From the NCBI RefSeq assembly GCF_003999875.1, contig NZ_RQVJ01000002.1, positions 186,001 to 250,000 of the forward strand: a DNA stretch of 64,000 nt, in the 5' to 3' direction. The position numbers were made by a program, and so were the translations under genes. The DNA is from Veillonella sp. 3310. GTDB taxonomy: Bacteria > Bacillota > Negativicutes > Veillonellales > Veillonellaceae. This document shows positions 1-10,431 of this stretch, in pieces. The notes under the pieces were generated by a model. That model made no database searches and was not told the origin of the DNA. It was given only the letters and a program-made list of their open reading frames with translations. Each line of letters opens with the position of its first letter. Positions within the stretch are counted from its first letter, which is position 1.

Positions 1-2574
1 ATACTAGCTCTTATAGGCATGGCTGGAGTAGACACTGGTATATGGGGCAGTATTATTAGTGGCGTTTTTTCTTACGGTTTTGGTCTAGGTGGCTGGGTGG
101 TTGCTATCTGGGTTTTGTATAATGGTTGGTGCTGGCTATATAAAGGCTCTTTAGCAGCGATTACGAGAAAAGGGTTGCTATATACAGGAGTATTATTTGT
201 TGTATTAGTACAACTGGTACTGTGGAAAGTAAATAGTGGTGAGGAACTAAGTACGACTACACTAACAGAGAATGGTGGTGTAGTTGGTGGTTTACTAGGA
301 TCTCTATTTAGAAATTTAGTAGGAGATGTAGGCGGTATTTTATTATCCGCTATTATAGGCATTGCCTGTGTACTAGGAATTACTAAATTGTCACTACGTG
401 AAGGATTGCATAAAGCGAAAGACAAGGCTAGTGTAGGACTTGAAATAGCACAAGAAAAAGCTACAGAAACAGCTAGTGCTATTCGTGAGCAAGTGCATGA
501 ATGGCAAGAGGAGTGGCGAGAAGAACGCCGTAAGGCCTATGATCGTGAAAAAGATACAAGGTACCCTAAAACAGACTTCCTATCTGATGAAATAAAAGAG
601 GAACCAAATACGGTGGCAGAAACTCAGGGCACAATGGACTATGAAGCGATGGTAGAAGTATCGGGAACTAATGTAGTTGCTGCAGATCCTAAGGCACCAT
701 CAGAAACAATAAGGAATGTAGCAGAACAAGAGGGAATGGAGCCTAGTAGTGATGTAACAATAACACCAGCGATGGTTGACAGCTACGAGGATGAAGAGGT
801 GTATATTCCGGAACTTCAACTTCGTGAAGATGAAGTAGTGATAACTTCTGAAGTAGAATCAGTAGCGGTTCCTCCGATGGTAGATCGTGAAGAAGAGCCT
901 ATAGAGGATACGTCATTGCAGGATGCATCAGGAGATATATATTCTACAGATGCAGATGAAGAGTTGTATGATAAAGCGGCATCTACCAAACTAGACCCTA
1001 TAACTCCACCATCATTTTTACAAACTACTAACTATGTAGGGTCCTTGGTAGAAGTGCCTACTATTGAAACAACGAAAGAAGATACAGCAGCAGTAGCTGT
1101 GAATACGGATGGAGTAGCTCGCCCTAGGACGATAGAAAAGCCTTACCAATATCCACCGTTGACGATGCTTTCACAGGGGAAATCCAACCCTGTGACCAGT
1201 GAAGAAGTGGCGCATAATGCAGTCTTGTTAGAAGAAACATTGGATAATTTTGGTATTACAGCAAAAGTGGTGAATGCCACACAAGGTCCAACGGTAACAC
1301 GTTATGAATTAGAACCTGCAAAAGGGACAAAAGTAAGCCGAATTATGGGCTTACAAGATGATTTGAAAATGAGCTTAGCAGCTGTTGATATTCGTATGGA
1401 AGCCCCTATACCAGGGAAGTCTGCAGTAGGTATTGAAATCCCTAATAAGAATATATCCGCTGTTCATTTACGAGATGTGTTAGATTGTGAAGAGTTCCAA
1501 CAAGCTAGTGGCGGTATTCCGGTAGGCCTTGGTAAAGATATTGCGGATATGCCAGTCATAACGGACTTGGCGAAAATGCCTCACTTATTGGTGGCAGGTT
1601 CTACTGGTTCTGGTAAATCAGTCTGCGTTAATACGTTGATCTCTAGTATCTTGTTTAGCCGTAAGCCAGATGAAGTGAAGTTGATTTTAGTAGACCCTAA
1701 AATGGTAGAGTTATCCGTATATAACGGTATTCCTCACTTGATGTTACCAGTAGTAACAGATATGAATAAGGCTGCAGCTGTATTACGGTGGGCAGTGCGT
1801 GAAATGGATGCTCGCTATATGACATTAGCCACAGCAGGCGTGCGTAATGTGGCTAGCTATAATAAGCAAAATCCGACTAAATCTATGCCGCTCATTTTGA
1901 TTATTATCGATGAGTTAGCTGATTTGATGATGACCAATCCAGATGTGGAAGAATCTATCGACCGTTTGGCAGCAAAAGCACGTGCCGCAGGGATTCATAT
2001 GGTATTGGCAACGCAACGTCCATCAGTGGATGTGATTACAGGCAAAATTAAAGCAAATGTGCCTAGTCGTATTGCTTTCACAGTGGCTACCCAAATTGAT
2101 TCTCGCACTATTCTGGATCAAGCGGGAGCAGAACGCCTCTTAGGTCGTGGTGATATGTTATTCAATCCAATTGGAGCGAATAAACCAATTCGTATTCAAG
2201 GGGCCTTTATTTCTGATGAAGAAGTGGAAGAATTGATTGCTTTTGTAAAAGGACAAGGTCAACCAGAATACGATGAAGTGATGATGGCAGAAACAGATAA
2301 AGGTGCAGAAAGTTCAGATATGATGAGCAGTGATGAGGAACAAGATGAACTGTTGGAACGAGCAGTACAAATTGTGCTAGAACAACGCAGTGCATCAGCC
2401 TCTATTTTGCAGCGTAGATTGCGAGTGGGATTTTCTAGAGCTGGTCGTTTAATCGATACCATGCAAGATATGAAAATTATTGGACCTCCTACAAATAGTA
2501 GTAAAGGTCGGGATATTTTAATGGGAGAAGATCAAATTCGAGAACTATATTTCCCAAATTTTACAGTAGATTAG
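1..2574 (+). CDS. ftsK: DNA translocase FtsK/SpoIIIE (5' end cut by window)
   Basis: Hexameric, membrane-anchored ATPase that pumps chromosome ends through the closing division septum. The open frame runs to base 1 without a stop, and the codons before the first ATG (base 19) still read as hydrophobic membrane sequence, so the true start lies upstream. Visible from the ATG at 19: membrane segments in the first ~130 residues, a long acidic linker (~180-390), then the motor with Walker A GSTGSGKS (~residue 525) and Walker B LILIIIDELAD (~625). A C-terminal winged-helix gamma domain (~775-830) is of the kind that reads KOPS/SRS orientation sequences. A 7-bp inverted repeat (GTGCCAT/ATGGCAC, 2586-2612) follows the stop but lacks a T-run. 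Family assignment is secure; only the N-terminus is missing. Confidence 0.97.
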   Translation: MLALIGMAGVDTGIWGSIISGVFSYGFGLGGWVVAIWVLYNGWCWLYKGSLAAITRKGLLYTGVLFVVLVQLVLWKVNSGEELSTTTLTENGGVVGGLLGSLFRNLVGDVGGILLSAIIGIACVLGITKLSLREGLHKAKDKASVGLEIAQEKATETASAIREQVHEWQEEWREERRKAYDREKDTRYPKTDFLSDEIKEEPNTVAETQGTMDYEAMVEVSGTNVVAADPKAPSETIRNVAEQEGMEPSSDVTITPAMVDSYEDEEVYIPELQLREDEVVITSEVESVAVPPMVDREEEPIEDTSLQDASGDIYSTDADEELYDKAASTKLDPITPPSFLQTTNYVGSLVEVPTIETTKEDTAAVAVNTDGVARPRTIEKPYQYPPLTMLSQGKSNPVTSEEVAHNAVLLEETLDNFGITAKVVNATQGPTVTRYELEPAKGTKVSRIMGLQDDLKMSLAAVDIRMEAPIPGKSAVGIEIPNKNISAVHLRDVLDCEEFQQASGGIPVGLGKDIADMPVITDLAKMPHLLVAGSTGSGKSVCVNTLISSILFSRKPDEVKLILVDPKMVELSVYNGIPHLMLPVVTDMNKAAAVLRWAVREMDARYMTLATAGVRNVASYNKQNPTKSMPLILIIIDELADLMMTNPDVEESIDRLAAKARAAGIHMVLATQRPSVDVITGKIKANVPSRIAFTVATQIDSRTILDQAGAERLLGRGDMLFNPIGANKPIRIQGAFISDEEVEELIAFVKGQGQPEYDEVMMAETDKGAESSDMMSSDEEQDELLERAVQIVLEQRSASASILQRRLRVGFSRAGRLIDTMQDMKIIGPPTNSSKGRDILMGEDQIRELYFPNFTVD

Positions 2575-2632
2575 AGTAGTGTAGTGTGCCATTTGCGTTA
2601 TGTAGATGGCACCTATATGTATAGGAGGTTCT

Positions 2633-3079
2633 ATGGCATCGATTGGCGAAGAACTTAGACGTGAGCGTCAACGACGCGGTTTAACATTAGAACAAATTGA
2701 AGATGTATTACATATAAAAGTAGCTTACCTACATGCCTTAGAGCATGATGAGTTTAGCCGTATACCGGGAAGTGTGTACACGAAAGGGTTCATCAAAAAT
2801 TATAGTGAACTACTGGGCTTAGATAGTCGTCGATTGGTGGATACTTTTAAAAATAGGATGGGCGAATCCTTGACAATTCCCAAACGCAGAATGGTGTCAA
2901 AAGAACAAGATAAAAATGATGCGTTTCGAGAACAGGAGTTGATTGAGGCGCCGAAACAACGGTTAACCTATGAAAGTCGCAAGGCAAAACGACAAAAAAC
3001 GATGATGATAGAACGATTTGTAGTAGGTGGTATTTTGCTACTCATCATTCTGTTTTTAGGTTGGCTATTTTTCGTGTAA
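2633..3079 (+). CDS. RodZ-like helix-turn-helix membrane protein, short form
   Basis: Predicted 148-residue protein with an N-terminal HTH_25-type domain (residues ~3-70; starts MASIGEELRRERQRRG), a basic linker, and one membrane segment at the extreme C-terminus (~130-148). RodZ proteins link MreB to the membrane and usually carry a periplasmic domain after the membrane segment; none is present here. An ATG at 2606 is in frame, but the ATG at 2633 is preferred because AGGAGG ends four bases before it. The position directly after ftsK and ahead of a radical SAM gene is, from memory, common in Firmicutes. The RodZ-like fold is clear; the cellular role is inferred. Confidence 0.85.
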   Translation: MASIGEELRRERQRRGLTLEQIEDVLHIKVAYLHALEHDEFSRIPGSVYTKGFIKNYSELLGLDSRRLVDTFKNRMGESLTIPKRRMVSKEQDKNDAFREQELIEAPKQRLTYESRKAKRQKTMMIERFVVGGILLLIILFLGWLFFV

Positions 3080-3097
3080 TACAGTATAAGGAATACT

Positions 3098-5059
3098 ATG
3101 AAAGAACAATATTTAATTACTACAAAAGCAGAAATGGACGAACGAGGGTGGGCTGAACTGGATTTTGTTATTATCAGCGGAGATGCCTATGTGGACCATC
3201 CTTCTTTTGCACCTACTGTGATTGGTAGATTATTAGAGTCCTATGGATATCGAGTAGGTATCATAGCTCAGCCAGATTGGAATGATGTGAACGCCTTTAA
3301 GGTGTTAGGAAAACCTAGATTGGCGTCCTTGGTGACAGCAGGCAATTTAGATAGTATGCTCAATAAATTTACGGCAGCCAAGAAACATCGTCGTGATGAT
3401 GGGTATTCTCCAGGAGGTGAATCTGGACGTCGCCCAGACCGAGCTACGGTGGTATATGCCAATCGTATGCGAGAGGCTTTCAAAGGGGTGCCAGTTGTCA
3501 TTGGCGGTATTGAAGCTAGTTTGCGACGGTTTGCCCATTATGACTATTGGTCAGATACGGTACGTCGTTCTATATTGATGGATAGTAAGGCAGACGTTCT
3601 TATCTATGGTATGGGAGAAAAACAAATTCGTGAAATTGCCGAAGCCTTGGATAAAGACCAATTAGAAAAACGGTTACCAGTGATTAAAGGGATTTGTTAT
3701 ATTGCCAACACAGTGCCAGAGAATGCCATTGAATGTCCATCTTATGAAGCGATATCAGCAGATAAAGAAGTCTTTGCCAAAGCTTTTAAGATGCAATTTG
3801 ATGAGCAAGATCCATACTATGGGAAAATAGTGGTGCAAGGGCATGGTAATCGCTACATTGTGCAGAATAGTCCAGCCTTACCATTAACACAGGAAGAAAT
3901 GGACCATGTTTATAGTTTACCTTATACGAGAAAATGGCATCCTATGTATGATGAGGCCGGCGGAGTACCTGCTTTAGCCGAAGTACAGTTTAGTATTACT
4001 AGCCATCGTGGCTGTTTTGGTAGTTGTTCTTTCTGTGCTATTACAAGTCATCAAGGGCGAATTATTCAAAATCGGAGCCATCAGTCCATCTTAGATGAGG
4101 CTCACCGTATGACGACTATGGATGGATTTAAAGGTTACATTCATGATGTAGGGGGACCTACGGCAAACTTCCGTCATGTTGCTTGCGATAAGCAGTTGAA
4201 AGTTGGCGCTTGTAAGGGAAAAACATGTGCTGCGCCCAAAGCATGTCCTCAGTTAAATACGAATCATGATGACTATGTGAGCATTTTGCGAAAAGTACGT
4301 AATGTAAAAGGTGTAAAAAAAGTATTTGTTCGCTCTGGCTTACGGTATGACTATGTATTGGATGATAATAACAAAGACTTTGTTCGTGAATTGTGCGAAC
4401 ATCACGTAAGTGGTCAATTAAAAGTAGCTCCTGAACATGTGTCGGAGCATGTAACGACCATTATGGGGAAAGCCAATAAAAGTTACTTTTTAAAATTCAA
4501 ATCTTGGTTTGATGAGGCGAACCGCAAATTAGGTAAACAACAATTTTTGGTGCCTTATTTTATGAGCTCTCATCCAGGTTGCACCCTAGAAGATGCTATT
4601 GAATTGGCAGAGTTTTTGCGAGATCAAAATATGACTCCAGAACAGGTACAAGATTTTATTCCTACCCCAGGTAGCTTATCGACTGCCATGTATTATACAG
4701 GTATCAATCCCCTTACAGGTGAGTCTGTATATGTGGCTAAAAAAGGCAGAGATAAAGCTATGCAACGGGCTTTGATGCAATATAAACGAGAAGAAAATTA
4801 CGACTTAGTAAAAGAAGCTTTAATCAAAACGAATCGCAGAGATTTAATCGGATTTGGACCATTATGTTTGATTCCTCCGCGCAATATAAAACGAAATACT
4901 CCAAAACCTAATGGTGGTAAATCTTCAGTTAAAGGTGGAGTAAAACCAGCAGGTAGAAGACAAGGACCTATACAAGGGGGACAACGTGCAAATAGTGGTT
5001 CTAAAATTGGTATAGGAAATCAAAAAAATAAAGGAATGAAAAAAAGGAATTTTGGTTAG
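3098..5059 (+). CDS. YgiQ family radical SAM protein
   Basis: 653-residue protein of the YgiQ/UPF0313 family: an N-terminal domain (~1-290) followed by a radical SAM core with the 4Fe-4S cysteines in CFGSCSFC (~residue 305-312). The reaction is unknown to me. A second cysteine group (CKGKTCAAPKAC, ~370-385) follows the core. The C-terminal ~50 residues are rich in Gly, Lys, Arg and Asn, suggesting a disordered nucleic-acid-binding tail. The start has only a weak AAGGAA ribosome site. The short gaps on both sides suggest cotranscription with its neighbours. Confidence 0.9.
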   Translation: MKEQYLITTKAEMDERGWAELDFVIISGDAYVDHPSFAPTVIGRLLESYGYRVGIIAQPDWNDVNAFKVLGKPRLASLVTAGNLDSMLNKFTAAKKHRRDDGYSPGGESGRRPDRATVVYANRMREAFKGVPVVIGGIEASLRRFAHYDYWSDTVRRSILMDSKADVLIYGMGEKQIREIAEALDKDQLEKRLPVIKGICYIANTVPENAIECPSYEAISADKEVFAKAFKMQFDEQDPYYGKIVVQGHGNRYIVQNSPALPLTQEEMDHVYSLPYTRKWHPMYDEAGGVPALAEVQFSITSHRGCFGSCSFCAITSHQGRIIQNRSHQSILDEAHRMTTMDGFKGYIHDVGGPTANFRHVACDKQLKVGACKGKTCAAPKACPQLNTNHDDYVSILRKVRNVKGVKKVFVRSGLRYDYVLDDNNKDFVRELCEHHVSGQLKVAPEHVSEHVTTIMGKANKSYFLKFKSWFDEANRKLGKQQFLVPYFMSSHPGCTLEDAIELAEFLRDQNMTPEQVQDFIPTPGSLSTAMYYTGINPLTGESVYVAKKGRDKAMQRALMQYKREENYDLVKEALIKTNRRDLIGFGPLCLIPPRNIKRNTPKPNGGKSSVKGGVKPAGRRQGPIQGGQRANSGSKIGIGNQKNKGMKKRNFG

Positions 5060-5089
5060 GTATCTCTAATAGGTAAAGGAGGTGAATCT

Positions 5090-6133
5090 ATGAAACGGTT
5101 ACGATTGCTCATGGTGTACTTACTGGTAGTGGTAGGCATCTTCAGTGTAGGATTGTGGCTCAATGATATGAAGCAAGATCAAGTGGATCGACGTGTGATT
5201 TCTACAAGAGCAGAAATTACTATCTATACAGATGGAGACCCTGAAGTCATGACAGCGATAGGTCAGGCTTACGAAAGAGAGGCACAAGTAAGAGTGCATG
5301 TTATCCCTATACCGCCGAACCAAATGGGTACGCGGCTAGCATTGCCAGAGGCAGAGCAGCAGGGGGATCTTGTGATTTCTACAAAATCCAATCTCAGTGA
5401 AGGGGTTGAACATGGAGCCTTTCGTAGATTGCCGGTTACCTTAACCCATATGGTAGATACGGTATTTCATGGTCCAGATGAGCAGTGGGTAGGGATATGG
5501 TATGATCCTTATGTATTCGCCTTACATGATAGTTTCTATAGTAGTCAGGGGAAATATGTAAATACTTGGTTTTCTTTAGCTTATGCCGGTCCGTGGCGTA
5601 TAGTGGTCACCGACTTTGTAGCCGATGCAGCGTCGATTACCTTATTGAATAGTTTTGGTGCTATCTATGGTTTGGATGGTGCAATCTCCTATTTTGATAG
5701 TTTGCGACCACGGATTGTGCAGTATGCAAAAGCTTTGCCATCTTCAGTGCGCATGGCGGCTATTGGAGATGTACAGATCAGTGTAGGACATTATTCAGAT
5801 GCCAAATTGTATGAGGCTCATAAATATCCTTTGACCATCTTATATCCTAGGGAGGGAACTCCGTATGATATGATGGGCGTAGGGATTTTGAAAGGTTCCA
5901 GTAATATTGGTGAAAGTGAAGCTTTTGTGAGCTGGCTACTTTCAGAACGGGTACAAGCCGTATTGAAAGAGGCAGATATGTATTATTTGCCGACCATAGA
6001 AACGGTGGAGTCTCAGAAGGACCGCCAAGGCAATCACCTTGTATTATGGAATGCAGGGATTGTGAAAGAAGAGCAAGATAAAATATTACAAGAATGGATA
6101 CGACAAGTGCGTTTTAGAAAGGATACACCATGA
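5090..6133 (+). CDS. Membrane-anchored extracellular solute-binding protein (iron(III)-type fold)
   Basis: 347 residues with an N-terminal hydrophobic segment (~4-24: LLMVYLLVVVGIFSVG) and no lipobox, so probably a signal anchor or cleavable signal. The remainder resembles type-2 periplasmic binding proteins of the Fe(III)/spermidine group: EITIYTDGDPEVM opens the first lobe and a GVGILKGS stretch lies in the second. The ligand cannot be read from sequence. No permease or ATPase gene adjoins it. It has a strong AAAGGAGGTGA ribosome site, and its stop overlaps the rimO start (ATGA), indicating translational coupling. Confidence 0.78.
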   Translation: MKRLRLLMVYLLVVVGIFSVGLWLNDMKQDQVDRRVISTRAEITIYTDGDPEVMTAIGQAYEREAQVRVHVIPIPPNQMGTRLALPEAEQQGDLVISTKSNLSEGVEHGAFRRLPVTLTHMVDTVFHGPDEQWVGIWYDPYVFALHDSFYSSQGKYVNTWFSLAYAGPWRIVVTDFVADAASITLLNSFGAIYGLDGAISYFDSLRPRIVQYAKALPSSVRMAAIGDVQISVGHYSDAKLYEAHKYPLTILYPREGTPYDMMGVGILKGSSNIGESEAFVSWLLSERVQAVLKEADMYYLPTIETVESQKDRQGNHLVLWNAGIVKEEQDKILQEWIRQVRFRKDTP

Positions 6134-7470
6134 GTAAGTTGTTAGGTTATATTAGTTTAGGTTGCGCCAAGAATTTGGTGGATACAGAGGTGATGCTAGG
6201 AGCTTTACAAGATAATGGCTATGAAATCACAGAGGAGCTGGAAAAGGCGGACATCATTATTATCAATACCTGCACATTTATCGAGAAAGCAAAAGAAGAA
6301 TCGATTAATACCATATTAGAGGCGGGTCAATATAAGCAATATGGAGACTGCAAAGGCCTTATCGTGGCAGGCTGTTTAAGTCAGCAATATCAAGAAGAAT
6401 TGTTTACCGAAATTCCAGAAATTGATGCACTTATTGGTACCGGATCTTGGAATCGTATTATGGAAGCCGTGGAGGCTATTCAAAATGGTCAACGTATTTG
6501 TATTATGGATAGCATGACAAATATGTATGATGAAGGTATGCCACGGATGATGACCACACCGGACTACAGTGCATATGTAAAAATTTCTGAAGGATGCAAT
6601 AATGGTTGTACTTTCTGTATCATTCCAAAAGTACGTGGGGCCTATCGTAGTCGTTCCATGGAGTCCATTGAACGAGAAGTACAACAGCTAGCAGAAGCAG
6701 GCGTGAAAGAAGTGGTATTAATTGCACAAGATACTACCTACTATGGGGCTGATTTGAACGATGGTACGCCATTACTTTCAGAGTTGTTGAAACGATTGGC
6801 AAAAATTGAAGGCATCGAATGGATTCGCATGTTGTACTTATATCCAAAACACTTCTCTGATGAATTGTTAGAAACAATCATGACAGAACCAAAGGTATGT
6901 AAATATATCGATATGCCACTACAGCATATTAACAATACTGTGTTACAACGCATGAATCGTAAAGATACACGGGAAAATATTGTAGCCTTGTTGCATAAAA
7001 TTCGTAATCGCAGTGAGCATATTACACTGCGCACATCCCTTATCGTAGGGTTCCCTGGGGAAACAGAAGAACAATTCCAAGAATTGGCAGATTTTGTAAA
7101 AGACATCCGATTTGATCACATGGGGGTATTTACGTATTCCCAAGAGGATGGTACACCAGCAGGAATGATGGATGAGCAAATCCCAGAGGAAGTGAAAGAA
7201 GAACGATACCATACATTGATGGCCATTCAAGCACAAGTTTCAGAGGAGCATAATCGTGACTTGGAGGGAACGATTCATCAAGGTATGATAGAATCTATCG
7301 ATGAAGTGGAACCGGGAAAATTCCTAGCCCGTGGTCGTCTACAAATGCAGGCTCCCGATGTGGATGGCAACATGTATGTAGAAGATGTAACAGGACTGTC
7401 TGAAGGCGATATTGTGACGGTAAAAGTATCACAAGGTTTTGCCTATGACGTGGTAGTAGAAACTGTATAG
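6130..7470 (+). CDS. rimO: Ribosomal protein S12 methylthiotransferase RimO
   Basis: 446 residues. RimO adds a methylthio group to a conserved Asp of ribosomal protein S12 using two 4Fe-4S clusters. The N-terminal UPF0004 domain has three spaced cysteines (SLGCAKN, NTCTF, AGCLSQ). The radical SAM core has CNNGCTFC (~residue 157-164), and a TRAM domain occupies the last ~65 residues. The MiaB-like relatives differ in the opening motif; SLGCAKNLVDTE is typical of RimO. The start overlaps the preceding gene by four bases. Confidence 0.95.
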   Translation: MSKLLGYISLGCAKNLVDTEVMLGALQDNGYEITEELEKADIIIINTCTFIEKAKEESINTILEAGQYKQYGDCKGLIVAGCLSQQYQEELFTEIPEIDALIGTGSWNRIMEAVEAIQNGQRICIMDSMTNMYDEGMPRMMTTPDYSAYVKISEGCNNGCTFCIIPKVRGAYRSRSMESIEREVQQLAEAGVKEVVLIAQDTTYYGADLNDGTPLLSELLKRLAKIEGIEWIRMLYLYPKHFSDELLETIMTEPKVCKYIDMPLQHINNTVLQRMNRKDTRENIVALLHKIRNRSEHITLRTSLIVGFPGETEEQFQELADFVKDIRFDHMGVFTYSQEDGTPAGMMDEQIPEEVKEERYHTLMAIQAQVSEEHNRDLEGTIHQGMIESIDEVEPGKFLARGRLQMQAPDVDGNMYVEDVTGLSEGDIVTVKVSQGFAYDVVVETV

Positions 7471-7482
7471 GATGGTGATAGC

Positions 7483-8718
7483 ATGATCGTAGAATTAATC
7501 TCTACAGGATCAGAATTATTACTAGGACATATTGTCAATACAAATGTAAAATGGCTTAGCGAAGAACTGAACAATCGGGGATACTCTGTATCATACCAAA
7601 CGACGGTAGGTGACAATCCGGAACGTATGAAAGAAGTATTTCAACGAGCAGGGGAACGAGCCGATATTGTGATAAGCTCTGGAGGCTTAGGAGCTACCCA
7701 AGGAGATATTACTCGAAAAGCTTTGGCAGATGCCTTGGGATTGCCTTTGGTATTTCACGAAGAAGCAGGTCGTGAGGTAGATTCCTTTTATGAGAACCAA
7801 GGTCGGGTAAAACCTTACGAATCTGACCGAGATCGGTATTTACCAGAAGGGGCACAGGTACTACATAATCCAGTAGGGGTAGCACCAGCAGTAGTAGTGG
7901 AACAGGATAAGACGGTATATATCTTATTACCAGGCCCTCCATCAGAATTACAAGGAACATTTCAAGAAAGCGTCAGCCCCTTTTTAGAACAACGTTTTGG
8001 ACAGCAAGGGGTGATTTATTCTGAACGGTATGCTGTGTATGGATATCGTGAAATGCAATTAGAGAGTTTATTACAAGACTTGATTCAAAACCAGCAGAAC
8101 CCAACCATAGCACTACTGATTAAATCAGGATACATTGAAATTCGTTTAACTGCAAAAGGAGAGTCAAAAGCAGACTGTCAGGAAAAACTAGGCCCATGGA
8201 GGTCTATCCTCTTAGAACGCTTGGAAAATATCCGTAGTTTAGATACATCGGTGTTGGAAAACTTTCACAAGGTAGCGCTAGAAGCAGGTATTACCATAGG
8301 AACTGCTGAATCCTGTACAGGAGGTCTAGTAGGAAAAACATTGACTGATTTAGGTGGTAGCAGTGGCTATTATCAAGGCGGTATTATTTCCTATGCGAAT
8401 TCGGTGAAAGAACAAGTATTAGGTGTATCATCAGATACATTGGCAACACATGGTGCGGTCAGTGAAGAAACAGCTACAGAAATGGTAGAAGGTGTATTTC
8501 GTGTATTGCGTACAGACTATGCCATTGCTACCACAGGGATAGCCGGTCCAGGCGGTGGTAGTCAGGAAAAACCAGTGGGTCTTGTGTATATTGGTATTGG
8601 CACGCCGAAAGGTATTACTGTACATAAAGAGATATTTATAGGGGATCGTGTTAGTATCCGTAATAGTGTAGCGGAACGAGCGATTCAATATGTATATAAA
8701 GAATTAATAGAAAGGTAG
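7483..8718 (+). CDS. cinA: CinA: NMN deamidase / competence-damage protein
   Basis: 411 residues in the two-domain CinA layout. The N-terminal MoaB/MogA-like domain shows [17 protein letters not shown] (~residue 66-82). The C-terminal PncC-type domain shows AESCTGG (~275) and [10 protein letters not shown] (~350), associated with nicotinamide mononucleotide deamidation. It lies immediately upstream of recA (four-base gap), an order recalled from streptococci and other Firmicutes where cinA-recA are cotranscribed. Confidence 0.95.
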   Translation: MIVELISTGSELLLGHIVNTNVKWLSEELNNRGYSVSYQTTVGDNPERMKEVFQRAGERADIVISSGGLGATQGDITRKALADALGLPLVFHEEAGREVDSFYENQGRVKPYESDRDRYLPEGAQVLHNPVGVAPAVVVEQDKTVYILLPGPPSELQGTFQESVSPFLEQRFGQQGVIYSERYAVYGYREMQLESLLQDLIQNQQNPTIALLIKSGYIEIRLTAKGESKADCQEKLGPWRSILLERLENIRSLDTSVLENFHKVALEAGITIGTAESCTGGLVGKTLTDLGGSSGYYQGGIISYANSVKEQVLGVSSDTLATHGAVSEETATEMVEGVFRVLRTDYAIATTGIAGPGGGSQEKPVGLVYIGIGTPKGITVHKEIFIGDRVSIRNSVAERAIQYVYKELIER

Positions 8719-8722
8719 AACA

Positions 8723-9832
8723 ATGGCAAAGGATAAAGCAAAAGAAGCAGCAATTGATATGAAAAGTGGATCTCAAGAAGACCGTATGAGGGCCTTAGAA
8801 GGGGCTTTAAAACAAATTGAAAAAGATTTCGGTCAAGGTGCGATTATGCGCATGGGTGAAGCAGCTGATAAAATGAATATTGAAGTCATTTCTACAGGTG
8901 TGTTGGCCTTAGACTTGGCGGTCGGTGTAGGTGGATTCCCACGGGGCCGTATTATTGAAATCTATGGTCCAGAGTCTTCGGGTAAAACTACGGTGGCTTT
9001 ACATGCAGCAGCAGAAGCACAACGTAATGGTGGCGTTGTTGCCTTCATCGATGCGGAACATGCATTGGATCCAGTGTATGCGAAAAAATTAGGTGTAGAT
9101 ATCAATAGCTTGTTGATTTCTCAACCAGATAATGGTGAACAAGGTTTAGAGATTACAGAGGCTTTGGTTCGCTCCGGTGCGGTAGATTTAATTGTGGTGG
9201 ACTCCGTAGCGGCCTTAACACCGAAAGTAGAGATTGATGGTGAAATGACTGATGCTCACGTAGGTGTGCATGCACGTTTGATGAGTAAAGCGTTACGTAA
9301 ATTAACAAGCTCTATCAGTAAAACTAGAACGGTTATTATCTTTATCAACCAATTGCGTGAAAAAGTGGGCGTTATGTTTGGCAATCCAGAAACAACGACA
9401 GGTGGCCGTGCCTTAAAATTCTACTCTACGATTCGCTTAGATGTACGCAAAGGGGAAGCCTTAACATCTGCCAAAGAACATGTTGGTAACCGTACAAAAG
9501 TAAAAGTTGTAAAAAATAAAGTAGCCCCTCCATTCAAAGTGGCAGAATTTGATTTAATGTTCGGGGAAGGCGTTTCCTATGAAGGTACATTGATTGACAT
9601 TGGTGCGAATATTGAAGTCATCAAAAAATCTGGTGCTTGGTATTCCTATAATGGAGAACGTATGGGTCAAGGTAAAGAAGCAGCTAAAGTATTCTTGAAA
9701 GAAAATCCTCAAATTGCTCAAGAAATTGATTCTATCATTCGTGATACATTAGCAGCAGAACCATTGAATGTGCTGGGTCATGATGAAGAAGTAGATGATG
9801 TAGCAACTACAGAAACAGCGGATATAGAATAA
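8723..9832 (+). CDS. recA: Recombinase RecA
   Basis: 369 residues. RecA forms filaments on single-stranded DNA, drives strand exchange and triggers LexA self-cleavage. Hallmarks seen: P-loop GPESSGKT (~residue 84-91), VVDSVAAL Walker B, loop L1 around the [13 protein letters not shown] stretch, and [16 protein letters not shown] leading into loop L2. The acidic C-terminus ([17 protein letters not shown]) matches the regulatory tail of the family. The stop overlaps the recX start in TAATG. No LexA box was recognised upstream, since cinA closely precedes it. Confidence 0.98.
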   Translation: MAKDKAKEAAIDMKSGSQEDRMRALEGALKQIEKDFGQGAIMRMGEAADKMNIEVISTGVLALDLAVGVGGFPRGRIIEIYGPESSGKTTVALHAAAEAQRNGGVVAFIDAEHALDPVYAKKLGVDINSLLISQPDNGEQGLEITEALVRSGAVDLIVVDSVAALTPKVEIDGEMTDAHVGVHARLMSKALRKLTSSISKTRTVIIFINQLREKVGVMFGNPETTTGGRALKFYSTIRLDVRKGEALTSAKEHVGNRTKVKVVKNKVAPPFKVAEFDLMFGEGVSYEGTLIDIGANIEVIKKSGAWYSYNGERMGQGKEAAKVFLKENPQIAQEIDSIIRDTLAAEPLNVLGHDEEVDDVATTETADIE

Positions 9833-10335
9833 TGGCATTTCGTGCATCGAAAGAGCAGGAGTGGACTTTTGCATCAGCTATGGAACAAGCTTTGAGGCTA
9901 TTAGGACCACGGTCCTTAAGTACATTAGAGCTGAGACGAAAACTGTCTCAACGTTCTGTGCCTAGTGAACTAATTCATGATGTAGAAGAAAAACTGTTGG
10001 AGCTCTCTTATTTAGATGATGAAGATTTGTCGGAAGAAGTATTACGTGCCTATATGGAAACAGAAAAGTATAGTACCTATTACATTCGTGAAAAAATGCG
10101 TGAACGAGGTCTTGCTGTATCTCATGTATTAGATGACTATGATGAATGGTCGGTAGCGGTAAAGCTATTAGAGCAACGATTTCACATATCTGATGAGGAA
10201 CGGTTAAGCGCCATCGAAGAGGGTGAAGAAGATAAATTTAGCAAGAAAAAAATAATTTATTTTCTAAAGAATCGTGGATTCGCTGTGAGTACAATTCAAT
10301 CTATTTGTTATGAATGGGGCCCCTACTTAGAGTAG
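9832..10335 (+). CDS. recX: RecA regulator RecX
   Basis: 167 residues, the usual length for RecX, which binds in the RecA filament groove and limits its extension. Three-helix repeats are visible: LGPRSLSTLELRRKL, then EKYSTYYIREKMRERG, then FSKKKIIYFLKNRGF. Its ATG shares one base with the recA stop, so the two are translationally coupled. The stop codon lies inside the hairpin of the following terminator (10319-10345). Confidence 0.93.
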   Translation: MAFRASKEQEWTFASAMEQALRLLGPRSLSTLELRRKLSQRSVPSELIHDVEEKLLELSYLDDEDLSEEVLRAYMETEKYSTYYIREKMRERGLAVSHVLDDYDEWSVAVKLLEQRFHISDEERLSAIEEGEEDKFSKKKIIYFLKNRGFAVSTIQSICYEWGPYLE

Positions 10336-10345
10336 GGGCTTTGTC
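10319..10345 (+). terminator. Terminator-like hairpin overlapping the recX stop
   Basis: GCCCCTACT pairs perfectly with AGTAGGGGC around a 3-base loop, followed by TTTGTCTT. The recX stop codon is part of the stem. The T-run is short, so termination may be partial. Confidence 0.6.
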
Positions 10346-10374
10346 TTGACATTCCACGGTGTATGAACTAAAAT
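10346..10374 (+). promoter_or_regulatory. Sigma-70 type promoter for rny
   Basis: TTGACA (10346-10351) and TAAAAT (10369-10374) with a 17-base spacer, immediately after the recX hairpin. Predicted transcription start near 10381. Confidence 0.7.
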
Positions 10375-10431
10375 TAAAATAGCCTTAATAATAAGCAAAA
10401 TAAAATTTGAAAACAAAATGGGCGAGAAACC

